Under the pieces are notes generated by a model. That model did no database searches. It saw only the letters and a program-made list of their open reading frames with translations, and was not told where the DNA came from. Source: an uncultured Ignavibacteria bacterium (GTDB lineage: Bacteria > Bacteroidota > Ignavibacteria > Tepidaquicellales > Tepidaquicellaceae). Taken from it: a stretch of 64,000 bases of DNA. The position numbers and the translations under genes were made by a program. Each line of letters begins with the position of its first letter. The first letter of the stretch is position 1. The stretch covers positions 9,696 to 73,695 of the forward strand of contig CALJIG010000054.1 in assembly GCA_937974175.1 (NCBI GenBank), given 5' to 3'. Shown here piece after piece: positions 22,541 to 31,214 of this stretch.

Positions 22541-24049
22541 TTATGGAGTACGTACCAGACGACCGTATCTCTCTGATCTTCGAGTACCGTCCGGTGTATT
22601 TGTATTACTTCTATCTGAGACTGAGTAAATGCTCCCTTTAAATCCACTTCCCAATGTTGTTGGCCATGTATTAACATTTGCCTCCGTGCCGAGAACTCCA
22701 TCTCCCGAAATATTACTAAACGCCCTTCCCAATGCAGTTCCTATATTTATTACATAGTCAGTTGCATCGCTTAGATTCATTATTCCATAAAATGATGCAC
22801 CTGAAGAAAATCTTGTGGAATTAGATTTTGCAAACGAACCGACTCTATAAGGATGACTTGGAGTGCCGGTACTGTTTCCATTAATAGGTGTCTCATCGCT
22901 TCTTCCTTCATTATAAACTCCACTGGCACTTTCAAAATCCGCATTTCCCCATGCATATTCCCCCACTACCGGAGGAACAGGGCCGCGGCAAGCTTTCTCA
23001 TATTCTAGTTCCGATATGGGACGCATACATGCCCAGTCTGCATAGGCTGCAATATCTCTGTATAATAATAAATTACAAGCTATATTCTGTCCGTCACCCT
23101 CTTCATTTGGTACACCATTATCATTAAAATCACAATAAAATTTTATACTTTGTGTCGTAATCAGATCTATAACATTAGGGCATTTTATTCCGTTGTTCCA
23201 TGGAGCGCCTAAGCCATTTGGAGTCAGATTCGACATGGCAAATACTTTATCAGTAAAACCTGAAAATATTTCGGTATTTCCAATTCTTGGTGCCTGCTGA
23301 GATAATGTAAGCATATTAAGAAAATCAACATATTGCTCCTGAGTAATTGGGTATTTCATACAGTAAAATGCATTAAAACCTTTAGGATAGGATGGCGGTA
23401 AAATCTGCGATGTACTGCTGCTGAAATCATCCGAAATAAGATTATGATTCTGCATTGCGGCGGGATTGCTTCCTCCCAGCGTAATAGCATTTTCACTTGT
23501 AATATTGAACGGCGCAATACTTCCTGTCACTGAAAACTGACCACGGAAATTTGCAGGTATACTGGTACCGTCACCTGCGTAAAATGGACCCTGAGGAACA
23601 TAAACCATTTCAATGCCGAGAACTTTTATATCAACATAGGCTGTTGAAATCAAACCATTCTGCTGATAATACCATCTTAGCTGAACGTTCTGAAAATTAT
23701 TTCTACCCGAACCCAGCACGCTTCTAAAAATATAAACTCCCTTACCGGAACCGTCGAATGGAACATCGATTGCTGCCCCTACGGGAGCAGTATGATCTGC
23801 ATTTGCCGAACCCAGCGCTGCATGCTGCCAGGTGCTTTGATTAGCGCTTTTGACTTTTATAAATACCCAGGCAGCATCCCAGTTGCCACCGTCATGCCAT
23901 GAGTTATCCCAGCTTATATCAAAATTTACATATGTATATCCTCCTGCTTCGTTCTGGTTTACAGTGGATACATTTGTTATCTGTAGATTATTAGCAGAAA
24001 GCGTTGAGCTGAACAGAAGCCCGAGAAATAAATAAATTATTTTTTTCAT
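22541..24049 (-). CDS. Secreted formylglycine-generating-enzyme-like (SUMF1 fold) protein
   Basis: 502 aa. Signal peptide (IYLFLGLLFSSTLSA), an N-terminal beta-sandwich-like region (about 20-145, NEAGGYTYVNFDISWDNSWH), then a SUMF1/FGE-sulfatase fold: EMVYVPQGPFYAGDG, YCMKYPITQEQYVDFLNML, ADWACMRPISELEYEKACRG and VSDRSNTN ... RRSERYGRLVRT. The catalytic Cys pair of true FGE is not evident, so it is probably a non-catalytic SUMF1-fold surface protein. It has no T9SS domain, unlike the gene downstream. Part of a probable leftward operon starting with the small regulator at 24278. Confidence 0.8.
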   Translation of the reverse strand: MKKIIYLFLGLLFSSTLSANNLQITNVSTVNQNEAGGYTYVNFDISWDNSWHDGGNWDAAWVFIKVKSANQSTWQHAALGSANADHTAPVGAAIDVPFDGSGKGVYIFRSVLGSGRNNFQNVQLRWYYQQNGLISTAYVDIKVLGIEMVYVPQGPFYAGDGTSIPANFRGQFSVTGSIAPFNITSENAITLGGSNPAAMQNHNLISDDFSSSTSQILPPSYPKGFNAFYCMKYPITQEQYVDFLNMLTLSQQAPRIGNTEIFSGFTDKVFAMSNLTPNGLGAPWNNGIKCPNVIDLITTQSIKFYCDFNDNGVPNEEGDGQNIACNLLLYRDIAAYADWACMRPISELEYEKACRGPVPPVVGEYAWGNADFESASGVYNEGRSDETPINGNSTGTPSHPYRVGSFAKSNSTRFSSGASFYGIMNLSDATDYVINIGTALGRAFSNISGDGVLGTEANVNTWPTTLGSGFKGSIYSVSDRSNTNTPDGTRRSERYGRLVRTP

Positions 24050-24095
24050 AATGTAGTGTGTGTTAAAGTTTAAAAATTATTTTATTATTTTAGAG

Positions 24096-24278
24096 TTAAT
24101 TTTTAGATAAAGGTTTTATCTGCCCTTTCATTTCTGCATGCGTTTTAAGATAAAGCTTGCAGGCCGCAGCAATTGCTTCCTCAGAGTCTGATTTTAATAG
24201 TCCCTGAATTTTTAAAATTTTTTTATGCGTTTTAGGGTACAGCCTGTATCCCCTTGCAATTTTTACTTGTCGTTTCAT
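24096..24278 (-). CDS. Small ribbon-helix-helix-like DNA-binding protein
   Basis: 60 aa: a short basic strand region (MKRQVKIARGYRLYP) then two predicted helices (THKKILKIQGLLKSDSEE and AIAAACKLYLKTHAEM). The strand-helix-helix order and the 'EEAI..A...YL' second helix resemble CopG/Arc-type ribbon-helix-helix repressors; recognition is by pattern only. Three GTGCAC palindromes with 12-bp spacing lie 21-50 bp upstream of its ATG and are a natural operator for such a protein. It leads into the FGE-like gene 46 bp downstream. Confidence 0.55.
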   Translation of the reverse strand: MKRQVKIARGYRLYPKTHKKILKIQGLLKSDSEEAIAAACKLYLKTHAEMKGQIKPLSKN

Positions 24279-24298
24279 TTGTGAGCTTTCTTTTTTTC

Positions 24299-24328
24299 GT
24301 GCACATTCAGGTGCACTTTTTCGTGCAC
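24299..24328. promoter_or_regulatory. Candidate operator: three GTGCAC sites, 12-bp period
   Basis: GTGCAC occurs at 24299-24304, 24311-24316 and 24323-24328, exactly 12 bp apart, immediately upstream of the ribbon-helix-helix-like gene. Each site is itself palindromic. Equal spacing near one helical turn fits cooperative binding by dimers along one face of the DNA. No other GTGCAC cluster stood out in the window. Confidence 0.65.
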
Positions 24329-24484
24329 GGAATAAAATTAAGATTAATACCTTTTTTCTCCAAAGACACTTTTTTTTGTTCTTAATAATGTTTTTTAAAT
24401 TAAAACTGGATTTCCTGTTTATTTTAAAAGAATTTCTTTACTTTTTTACGCAGTTTTTTTAATAAATAATTTTTAACATCGGAA

Positions 24485-25975
24485 ATGGAATTAAAAGGAC
24501 GAGGAATAGAAGTATTAAAATCGTTTTCTAAAATTGAAATGAAGGAGTTTGGAAAATTCCTTGACTCATCTTATCATAATACAAACGGCCGTCTCTCAGA
24601 ATTTTTTAATGCTCTCAGGAATTATTATCCGGATTTCAATCAAAACGATTTTACAGATGAGACTCTCTATAGTCTCGTATTCGGAAAGTCGAAGTACAAT
24701 TACCAGGTTTTAAAGAATCTGATGTCTCAGCTTTACAAAAAAGAAAATGAATTCCTTGTTCTGCAGGCGTTGGCGAATGATAAGAATGGTCAAAAAATTT
24801 ATTTATTAAATGAGCTCAGCTTCAGAAAAGTTGACAGCGCTTTCTGGCATGAGCTTGATAAAGCAAAAAAAGAAAATAGCTCCGGGAAGACTATCTCTGA
24901 ATCATATTTTTTATATAGCTGGAAACTGGCCTCAAGCGAATCAAGTTATCTGATAAACAGAGGAGAGCAGGAGAAGACAGGAAAGCTGTTAAACGAAATG
25001 TGTGAGAACGCAATTGTTAATTTCTTTTCTTCCATCTGGGTAAATACCTATTCAACACTTGTATTTAACGAGTTCAATTATAATTTATCGGAAATCGGGA
25101 AACTGGCAGAAACTTTTTTAGACAGCTTCGATTTTGAAAAGGTGGCAGCTGTCTTAGATAAAAATTACGATGGCTCACATTATTTAAGACATAATTTACA
25201 ATTTATTAAATTGTGTCACGGGCGTTTTAAAAATATTGGCAGCACAGCTTTAGATATGAAAAAAGATCTTATGAATAACATTGGCAAATATAATGAGCTT
25301 CTAAAATTTCAGATGTCAGAGAACATAAGTTCTTTGTTTGCAGCCGAGATTAATTCCGGCAAGCTGGATAATATAAATGAATATGCAGAGCTGATAAAGT
25401 ATAAGCAGGAAAACAAACTGCTTTTTGGAAGTAAACAGAAATATTTGAATCCGCTTGCATTCATGGGCGACCTGACTATAATAATACTCAGCAAAAATTT
25501 TGAATATGCAAAAGAGTTCATCTGCAAGTGTGAAGATTTACTGGCTCCGGCGGATAGAAAAGATCTTATTAAGCTCGCATACTCACGGTATCATATGAGT
25601 ATAGGTGAATATGAAAAGGTAATAGATCTGCTTGCATCCATCACCACACCTTATTTTGTTGAAAAGTATTATGTTAAAGGATCACTCATAAAATGTTTTT
25701 ACGAGCTTAAAGATTACGAACAGGTGTTTTCAATAATTGAAAGCTATAGAAAATTCCTGCACAGAAATAAAAATATCTCTAAAACACATAAAGAACATAA
25801 CTTAGCATATTTAAGTTATCACGAAAAAATTACTAAGTTGAAAATAAAAAAAGATACAGGAGAGAAAATAGATAAGTTTCATCTTGAGAGTTTGCATCAT
25901 GAAATAAAATCTGCACCCAGAGTTAACTCCAGAGTCTACCTTCTTGAAAAAGTTGATGAAATCAGCGCAATATGA
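24485..25975 (+). CDS. Helical-repeat (TPR-like) protein of unknown function
   Basis: 496 aa, alpha-helical throughout, no signal peptide or membrane helix. The opening IEVLKSFSKIEMKEFGKFLDSSYH resembles a lineage-specific Bacteroidota/Ignavibacteria family whose members begin 'L..L.kkElk.f.kFL.SpyfN'. The C-terminal half (EYEKVIDLLASI, ELKDYEQVFSIIESYRKFL) looks like degenerate TPR units. Probably a cytoplasmic scaffold; no enzymatic motif. Convergent with a T9SS gene and separated from it by a shared terminator. Confidence 0.55.
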   Translation: MELKGRGIEVLKSFSKIEMKEFGKFLDSSYHNTNGRLSEFFNALRNYYPDFNQNDFTDETLYSLVFGKSKYNYQVLKNLMSQLYKKENEFLVLQALANDKNGQKIYLLNELSFRKVDSAFWHELDKAKKENSSGKTISESYFLYSWKLASSESSYLINRGEQEKTGKLLNEMCENAIVNFFSSIWVNTYSTLVFNEFNYNLSEIGKLAETFLDSFDFEKVAAVLDKNYDGSHYLRHNLQFIKLCHGRFKNIGSTALDMKKDLMNNIGKYNELLKFQMSENISSLFAAEINSGKLDNINEYAELIKYKQENKLLFGSKQKYLNPLAFMGDLTIIILSKNFEYAKEFICKCEDLLAPADRKDLIKLAYSRYHMSIGEYEKVIDLLASITTPYFVEKYYVKGSLIKCFYELKDYEQVFSIIESYRKFLHRNKNISKTHKEHNLAYLSYHEKITKLKIKKDTGEKIDKFHLESLHHEIKSAPRVNSRVYLLEKVDEISAI

Positions 25976-25990
25976 AAAGCCGAACCTCTT

Positions 25991-26117
25991 CCAGCCATCA
26001 TTAGTCTCCATGACCAACACCAACAAGGAGATGAAAAATAAAAAACTGATGAGAAAAACTCAGCATCGACAGAAATATCGTTTCACAATCAAGGTGCGGG
26101 ATAATTATGGTATTGAG
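25991..26117. repeat. Dispersed repeats: ACCAACA-type (D) followed by copy B of the ATCGTCTTCAC element
   Basis: 25991-26047 (CAGCCATCATTAGTCTCC, TGACCAACACCAACAAGGAG, ATGAAAAATAAA) matches the sequence at 33121. 26063-26117 (CAGAAATATCGTTTCACAAT, CAAGGTGCGGGATAATTAT) is copy B of the element at 21405 and 30427. Together they fill the space between convergent genes. Confidence 0.6.
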
Positions 26118-26120
26118 GGG

Positions 26121-26157
26121 AAAAAAAGCCCGAATCTACTATCAGAAACGGGCTTTA
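26121..26157. terminator. Bidirectional terminator
   Basis: AAAGCCCG ... CGGGCTTT stem between convergent genes, A-rich on the left and T-rich on the right. Confidence 0.85.
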
Positions 26158-26183
26158 TCCTTTTATTAAAACAAATTACGAAA

Positions 26184-27785
26184 CTACTTTACTACTACCA
26201 TTCTTTTTATATCTGAAAATTTGTCCGAAGTAAGTTTATAAAAATATGTGCCGCTTGATAAATTTTTTGCATCAAACGTTACTGAATAATATCCGGCACT
26301 TTTCATTTCATTTACAAGACTTGCTGCTTCTTTCCCTGTTAAATCATAAACTTTCAATGAAACAAAACTGTTAACCGCTATGCTATAATTAATAGTTGAA
26401 ACTGGATTGAATGGATTTGGATAGTTCTGCATCAAAGCAAATTCATTAGGAACACCTATTATAACTTCATTCTGCAAAGTGTAGTATTTATAATTACCGT
26501 TATAATCAATTTGCTTTATTCTGTAGCTGTAATTTCCTGTTGATAGATTGTTATCCGAGAAAGAATAATTCTGTGAATTATTTGTTGTTCCTTTTCCATT
26601 TACAAATCCGACACTCTTCCATTCAGTTGATGCTGAACTTCTTTCAACTTCAAAGCCTTTGTTATTCTCTTCCTGTACAGTACTCCAGTTTAATATTACA
26701 TTCTGTTTATTAACAGATGAAGTAAATGAAGAAAGCTCAACAGGTACTACACTGTTAGGTGTGAAAGATATGCCTCTGAAAACTGTATTTACACCGGCAG
26801 TTGCAACGGTTGTAAATGTTGATGCCATTCCTGCATCTTCAGTAACTGCAATTGAATTAGCCGCTGAAACATTAGTTGTTACTATCAATGTCGGATTTGC
26901 AGTTAACCAGTTTACAGTAAGTGATCTGGGACCACTTGTTCCCAAGCCGGCTATATGCGTATAAGCCAAAGACCATGTGCCGCCTGATAAAGTCCACTTT
27001 TGTACTCCACCGCCCGATGCAACTGCTCTGTCATCACAAATATACAAAACATCTCCTGCGGGGCTTAAAGCATAAGTGTATGCGCTCGGTCCGGATACCG
27101 ATGGAAGTCCGGTTAAAACAGTTGTTGTCTGTCCGTTTGTTGATGGAATTCCTGTGCCAACAGTATAAACAGAAAAGTAAGGGTTTGAACTGCTTACCCC
27201 GTATAACTGACCGTTGAATATATTTAAAGAACGAATATTTGTCGGTGCTGTATTTAACTGTGTTGTTGTGCTTGAACCCAGCGTTACATATCTAACTCCG
27301 CTGTTTCCACCGCCTGTCCAAAATGCTGTTCCGTCAACTGAAGTTCCTGTTCTAATATTGTTTGCAGAAAATGCATCAGTAATACCTGTAGTTGTATTTA
27401 TTACACCTGAGGCATCTACCCTTGCTACTACTCTTGGATTTGCGACTGAAGTAGTGCTAGCAATGGATGCTACTCCCGGTGCTGCATTATAACCGGTTAA
27501 AATTAAATACTGAAGATTGGTAGATAAAGTAATCTGACCTTCAGAGGTTGCGGTGCCGCTGTTTGTAAAAGCAAAATCAAGGCCGCCTACTGAAGTTGGC
27601 ATCGCAATTGTCTGCACTAAAACACCTGCTGTAGTATATTCATCTAAAAATACCGCTGTAGATGCGTTGCTTAGTGCTCCGACTCCGGCTCCTATTCTGA
27701 CCACTACTATATTATTTGGGGTAAATGCCGCAGAAAATAAATTTACGGAACTAAAAAGTAAAACGAGTAAAAGAATTTTTTTCAT
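26184..27785 (-). CDS. T9SS cargo with beta-propeller-like body
   Basis: 533 aa. Signal peptide (ILLLVLLFSSVNLFSA), then about 330 residues rich in G, T, S and V with repeated strand-loop blocks (VVVRIGAGVGALSNA, DASGVINTTTG, NIFNGQLYGVSSSN, YICDDRAVASGGGVQKWTL) suggesting a beta-propeller. A fibronectin-like module (NWSTVQEENNKGFEVERS) and a T9SS sorting domain (FALMQNYPNPFNPVSTINYS ... GTYFYKLTS ... KRMVVVK) follow. Secreted or surface-anchored; substrate unknown. Confidence 0.8.
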   Translation of the reverse strand: MKKILLLVLLFSSVNLFSAAFTPNNIVVVRIGAGVGALSNASTAVFLDEYTTAGVLVQTIAMPTSVGGLDFAFTNSGTATSEGQITLSTNLQYLILTGYNAAPGVASIASTTSVANPRVVARVDASGVINTTTGITDAFSANNIRTGTSVDGTAFWTGGGNSGVRYVTLGSSTTTQLNTAPTNIRSLNIFNGQLYGVSSSNPYFSVYTVGTGIPSTNGQTTTVLTGLPSVSGPSAYTYALSPAGDVLYICDDRAVASGGGVQKWTLSGGTWSLAYTHIAGLGTSGPRSLTVNWLTANPTLIVTTNVSAANSIAVTEDAGMASTFTTVATAGVNTVFRGISFTPNSVVPVELSSFTSSVNKQNVILNWSTVQEENNKGFEVERSSASTEWKSVGFVNGKGTTNNSQNYSFSDNNLSTGNYSYRIKQIDYNGNYKYYTLQNEVIIGVPNEFALMQNYPNPFNPVSTINYSIAVNSFVSLKVYDLTGKEAASLVNEMKSAGYYSVTFDAKNLSSGTYFYKLTSDKFSDIKRMVVVK

Positions 27786-27808
27786 AATTTTTAGTTTTTT
27801 TTAACTCG

Positions 27809-27907
27809 TCAGGGCTTGTTGAATGAATAATAAATCAAAAATATTATCCCTGCGATAAATAGAGTTACAACTTTTAATAAATATACATTGATTCTTGGGG
27901 TTACCAT
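27809..27907 (-). CDS. Possible 32-aa single-pass membrane peptide
   Basis: ATG at 27907 opens a frame of 32 codons: MVTPRINVYLLK, then VVTLFIAGIIFLIYYSF and NKP before TGA. The basic residues ahead of one helix look like a membrane peptide. It lies 23 bp upstream of the T9SS gene on the same strand. Short, so it could be chance. Confidence 0.3.
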   Translation of the reverse strand: MVTPRINVYLLKVVTLFIAGIIFLIYYSFNKP

Positions 27908-27958
27908 TATATATTTTTTAATTTTTTTAATGGTTCAATATTGTTCTTACCAGTAAGG

Positions 27959-28037
27959 TGAAAGTAAATATTATGTTAAATCATTATTAAATTATTTTTT
28001 TACTGCTGCACAGTAATGATCTTAAGATTTACTTTCA
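27959..28037. promoter_or_regulatory. Inverted repeat in a divergent promoter region
   Basis: TGAAAGTAAAT (27959-27969) and ATTTACTTTCA (28027-28037) are perfect complements 57 bp apart between two divergent T9SS genes. Possible shared operator; otherwise the 27786-28117 gap holds only the possible 32-aa frame and AT-rich DNA. Confidence 0.35.
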
Positions 28038-28104
28038 TTTCATAATCCCATGTTTACTTTTTGATAACAATCATATCTCATCTTTGACCATTAATTTAAA
28101 AATT

Positions 28105-28110
28105 AAGGAG
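28105..28110 (+). promoter_or_regulatory. Shine-Dalgarno site that fixes a TTG start
   Basis: AAGGAG ends 7 bp before TTG at 28118, one of the few strong ribosome-binding sites in the window; it makes the TTG start convincing. Confidence 0.75.
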
Positions 28111-28117
28111 ACTTCTG

Positions 28118-30328
28118 TTGCGTAAACTCAACATTTTCAAAATTGCACTCTTTTTATTAGTTCTTGTTACTGTTAGAAATTCTTATTCACAAGCTTTAGT
28201 TGTGAATGAATACTTTAACGGATTCAGTCAAAAAACCGACTGGATTGAAATCCTCGTAGTTCAGAACAATCTCGATTTAAGAAATTATCAGATTCGTGAT
28301 TTCAGCGCTACAGGAAATCCGCAATCACCCATGACTTTCTCAAACAATCCTTACTGGGCAAACATAAAATCCGGTACGCTGATTGTCATTACCGGCGATT
28401 CATCTGTCTTTACTCAGGATACTGCTAAATGGGATTTTAACATTCTTCTAAAAAAATCTTCTGATACTACTTACCTGAAAGGAACTCAGTTTAATATTGC
28501 TGTTGCTTCCGATGCTATTCAAATCAGAAACAATGGCGATACGACTCACGTCCACGCACTAATACACGGAGCAGGAAATATAAATTCAACGCAAAATCCA
28601 AGAGGCTACTGGCCAAACTCCTTATCCGGCGGCGCAAGTTTAGTTCCACAGGGCGGCTCTTTATTTTTTACAAAGCCGACTGCTATGACTATCACAGATT
28701 TTAATGCTAACAATGTAAACCTTAACATAGATACTACAACCGGCGGAACACCCGGCCAGCCAAATGATCAGGATGGGAACCTAAAATATATTCTTTCACT
28801 AAGATTCGGCTCTGCATATAATTCTTCCGTTACTGCGCTTAGAAATTACAGATATAAAACACCGGGCATTATCGGTACTTATCTGGGGCAGACTATCAGA
28901 GAGGGCTCTATGGGTTCCGGAATTTACAAAGTTCCGGGCACTGCAAATGAATTCTGGATGCTCACAGATAGAGGTCCGAACATCGATGCCGATTCGCTTA
29001 ACGGCAATCTTGTCACAAAAGTATTTCCTTTCCCATGGTATGCTCCAAAAGTTTTCAGAATGAGAGCAGAAGGCGATTCATTAAGATTTATCGATACTCT
29101 AGTTATAAGAAAACCTGATGGCAGCCGCGCCACAGGTATTCCGCTTCCAACATCACTCGGCGGCTCTGAAATTGCATGGCTGAATAATTCCGGCACTGTT
29201 ATTCCTCCCGATCAGTATGGAATCGATTGCGAAGGCTTCGTCCCAAATGCAAACTTAACTTCATATTGGATAGCTGAAGAATACAGCCCTTCACTATGGA
29301 ATATCAATGCAGCAACAGGTAACCTTATCAACAGATACTTACCGTTCCCTGCATCGACTAATAATATTACTATCGATACAATTGTAAAATACAAAAGACC
29401 TAACAGAGGTTTCGAAGGTGCTGCAAGAACACCTAACGGAAAAATTTACGCCGTTGTGCAGTCAGGCTTATACAACCCGAATTCAACTGTAGGTAATGCA
29501 ACACGACTTCACAGAATTCTTGAGCTTGATCCTGTAACCAATATCAGCAAAACATATATCTATGTGCATAGCGCGCCGACTTCAAATATCAGAGATAGAG
29601 ATTACAAGCTTGCAGAATTAGTTGCGCTGAACAACACTGACTTCATGCTTATAGAGCAGGGCTTCAGAAATAATGAGTTCACAAATAAAATTTTCAGAAT
29701 AAGCTTGCAAGGCGCAACGCCTGTTACTTCCGAGCTTGTCGGCGGAAGAAGAATTGAACAAATCCCCTATGACAGCTTAACTGCTATTACAGGAATTGTA
29801 CCGGTTCAAAAAACTTTCTATCTTGATTTGAATGCAAATGGATGGGACTTAACTCTTGATAAACCTGAAGGGCTTACGATAATGAACGACAGCACATTTG
29901 CAGTATCTGCCGATAATGATTTCGGTATCATTCCCAATGATAATCTGAATGGACAGTTTACTTTGCTCGAAAACAGAAAAACTCTTTTACAGATTTATAA
30001 CGTTACCGGACTTTTGAAAATCCCCGGGCTTACAGGTGTTACATCAGACCCGACTGTAGTTGTAAACAATTATGAGCTGTCACAAAATTATCCTAACCCG
30101 TTTAATCCTTCAACAAAAATTTCTTTCAATCTACCGACAAGAGAGTTTGTGAAGTTGAAGGTTTATGATATCACAGGTAAGTTAGTTTCTACTTTAATTA
30201 ACGATGAGCTTTCTTCAGGAAGTCATTTTGTAGATTTCAATGGTGTTAACTTAAGCTCAGGAATATATTTCTATGCGCTCAATACACCTAACTTCTCCGA
30301 AACAAAAAAGATGGTCCTGGTAAAATAA
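28118..30328 (+). CDS. T9SS cargo: lamin-tail domain plus esterase-like/phytase-like domain
   Basis: 736 aa from TTG 28118. Signal peptide (IFKIALFLLVLVTVRNSYSQ), a lamin-tail-like domain (about 25-200: VVNEYFNGFSQKTDWIEILV, LRNYQIRDFSA), then an 'esterase-like activity of phytase' propeller (about 230-620: MGSGIYKVPGTANEFWMLTD, RGPNID, DCEGFV, WIAEEYSPSLWNI, PNRGFEGAARTPNGKIYAVV). The T9SS sorting domain closes it (LSQNYPNPFNPSTKISFNLP ... GIYFYAL ... KKMVLVK). It probably acts on phosphate esters outside the cell, judging from the family name only. A strong terminator follows. Confidence 0.85.
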   Translation: MRKLNIFKIALFLLVLVTVRNSYSQALVVNEYFNGFSQKTDWIEILVVQNNLDLRNYQIRDFSATGNPQSPMTFSNNPYWANIKSGTLIVITGDSSVFTQDTAKWDFNILLKKSSDTTYLKGTQFNIAVASDAIQIRNNGDTTHVHALIHGAGNINSTQNPRGYWPNSLSGGASLVPQGGSLFFTKPTAMTITDFNANNVNLNIDTTTGGTPGQPNDQDGNLKYILSLRFGSAYNSSVTALRNYRYKTPGIIGTYLGQTIREGSMGSGIYKVPGTANEFWMLTDRGPNIDADSLNGNLVTKVFPFPWYAPKVFRMRAEGDSLRFIDTLVIRKPDGSRATGIPLPTSLGGSEIAWLNNSGTVIPPDQYGIDCEGFVPNANLTSYWIAEEYSPSLWNINAATGNLINRYLPFPASTNNITIDTIVKYKRPNRGFEGAARTPNGKIYAVVQSGLYNPNSTVGNATRLHRILELDPVTNISKTYIYVHSAPTSNIRDRDYKLAELVALNNTDFMLIEQGFRNNEFTNKIFRISLQGATPVTSELVGGRRIEQIPYDSLTAITGIVPVQKTFYLDLNANGWDLTLDKPEGLTIMNDSTFAVSADNDFGIIPNDNLNGQFTLLENRKTLLQIYNVTGLLKIPGLTGVTSDPTVVVNNYELSQNYPNPFNPSTKISFNLPTREFVKLKVYDITGKLVSTLINDELSSGSHFVDFNGVNLSSGIYFYALNTPNFSETKKMVLVK

Positions 30329-30353
30329 TTGTACTTCATTTCCTCTTTCCGCA

Positions 30354-30393
30354 AAAGCCTGTCAGTTGGTTTAGCTGACAGGCTTTCTTGTTT
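30354..30393 (+). terminator. Rho-independent terminator
   Basis: AAAGCCTGTCAG-TTGGTTTAG-CTGACAGGCTTT, a 12-bp perfect stem after the phytase-like gene, followed by a T-rich tail. Confidence 0.92.
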
Positions 30394-30426
30394 AGTATAC
30401 TTGGGCAAGATATTCCATCCCACCAA

Positions 30427-30484
30427 CATCGGCAGAAATATCGTCTTCACAATTAAGGTCTCGTTTCAGTTATCGTATTAGAAA
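30427..30484. repeat. Dispersed element, copy C (word GAAATATCGTCTTCAC)
   Basis: CGGCAGAAATATCGTCTTCA, CAATTAAGGT and CAGTTATCGTATTAGAA; best-preserved copy of the element at 21405 and 26063. The remaining sequence to 30874 is AT-rich and carries only the orphan terminator. Confidence 0.65.
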
Positions 30485-30697
30485 TACTGTCATTTTTCAT
30501 TTGTCCGAAAACCCCAATTTTATAATTATTTAAGGGGTTTAATTTATGGTAAGTATAATTTTATCTTAAAAAAAACCATTATAATCAATATTTTAATTAA
30601 AGATAAATACTTTAATCAAAGTCAATGCAATAATATTTAATTGCATTTAACTAAAACTTCAATTAATTTTAACTAATATTTGTCACTTTTAACAAAT

Positions 30698-30732
30698 AAA
30701 AAACCCGGAATCACGACCAAGCTATCCGGGTT
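30698..30732 (-). terminator. Orphan leftward terminator
   Basis: On the minus strand AACCCGGA ... TCCGGGTT is followed by T6, the same style as the terminators of the leftward genes at 33811 and 34475. There is no leftward gene above it; the rightward cassette starts instead. Confidence 0.65.
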
Positions 30733-30874
30733 AAACTAGGTTTTTGAGAAATTAATGTAGTAAAAAATGGAGCCACATTATAAAACCATTTGTCGGCTTT
30801 TTATTTCTCATACAAAGTTAAACAGCTCGGATTTTTTTGTCAAGATATATTTTAAAAATAAAAGTAGAATAAAA

Positions 30875-31204
30875 ATGGAATTAGAAATTACAAAGATAAA
30901 TGGTAAAGGAAATGCAAAAGAGGAATATGTAATACTAAAGGCAAATCAGAAGACAAATTTAAGAAATTTTATACTTTTGGATAACTCGTATAAGTATGAA
31001 ACGCTTTCAAATATATTTAGACATGCTTATTGGTTTCCCAGTATAGATGTTTCTGCAGGAGATACTGTGTGGCTGTATACAGGAACTGGCACTGACACAA
31101 AAGATATACTACATTGGGGATCTGACCATGCAATTTGGAATGATAGTGGAGATAAAGCCACATTACTTAAAATTGAAGATTATCAAAACTATAGATACAA
31201 ATAA
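30875..31204 (+). CDS. Lamin-tail-domain (LTD)-like small protein
   Basis: 109 aa from ATG 30875 (MELEITKINGKGNAKEEYV). A longer frame from 30767 begins with AT-rich sequence unlike a domain, so the later ATG is preferred. The whole protein is one LTD-like beta fold: EEYVILKANQKTNLRNFILL, SAGDTVWLYTGTGTD, LHWGSDHAIWNDSGDKATLL, where 'aIWNdsGDkatL' is the LTD signature. No signal peptide, so cytoplasmic, unlike most bacterial LTD proteins. First of three closely spaced genes; 10 bp before the nuclease start. Low GC. Confidence 0.65.
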   Translation: MELEITKINGKGNAKEEYVILKANQKTNLRNFILLDNSYKYETLSNIFRHAYWFPSIDVSAGDTVWLYTGTGTDTKDILHWGSDHAIWNDSGDKATLLKIEDYQNYRYK

Positions 31205-31214
31205 ACCAATAATA

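Noticed and set aside
30767..30874. Upstream extension of the LTD protein
   Set aside because: The added 36 residues are low-complexity and not part of the LTD fold; ATG 30875 fits the family.
31047..31214. Upstream extension of the nuclease frame
   Set aside because: It overlaps the LTD gene in another frame and looks random; ATG 31215 starts a clear domain.
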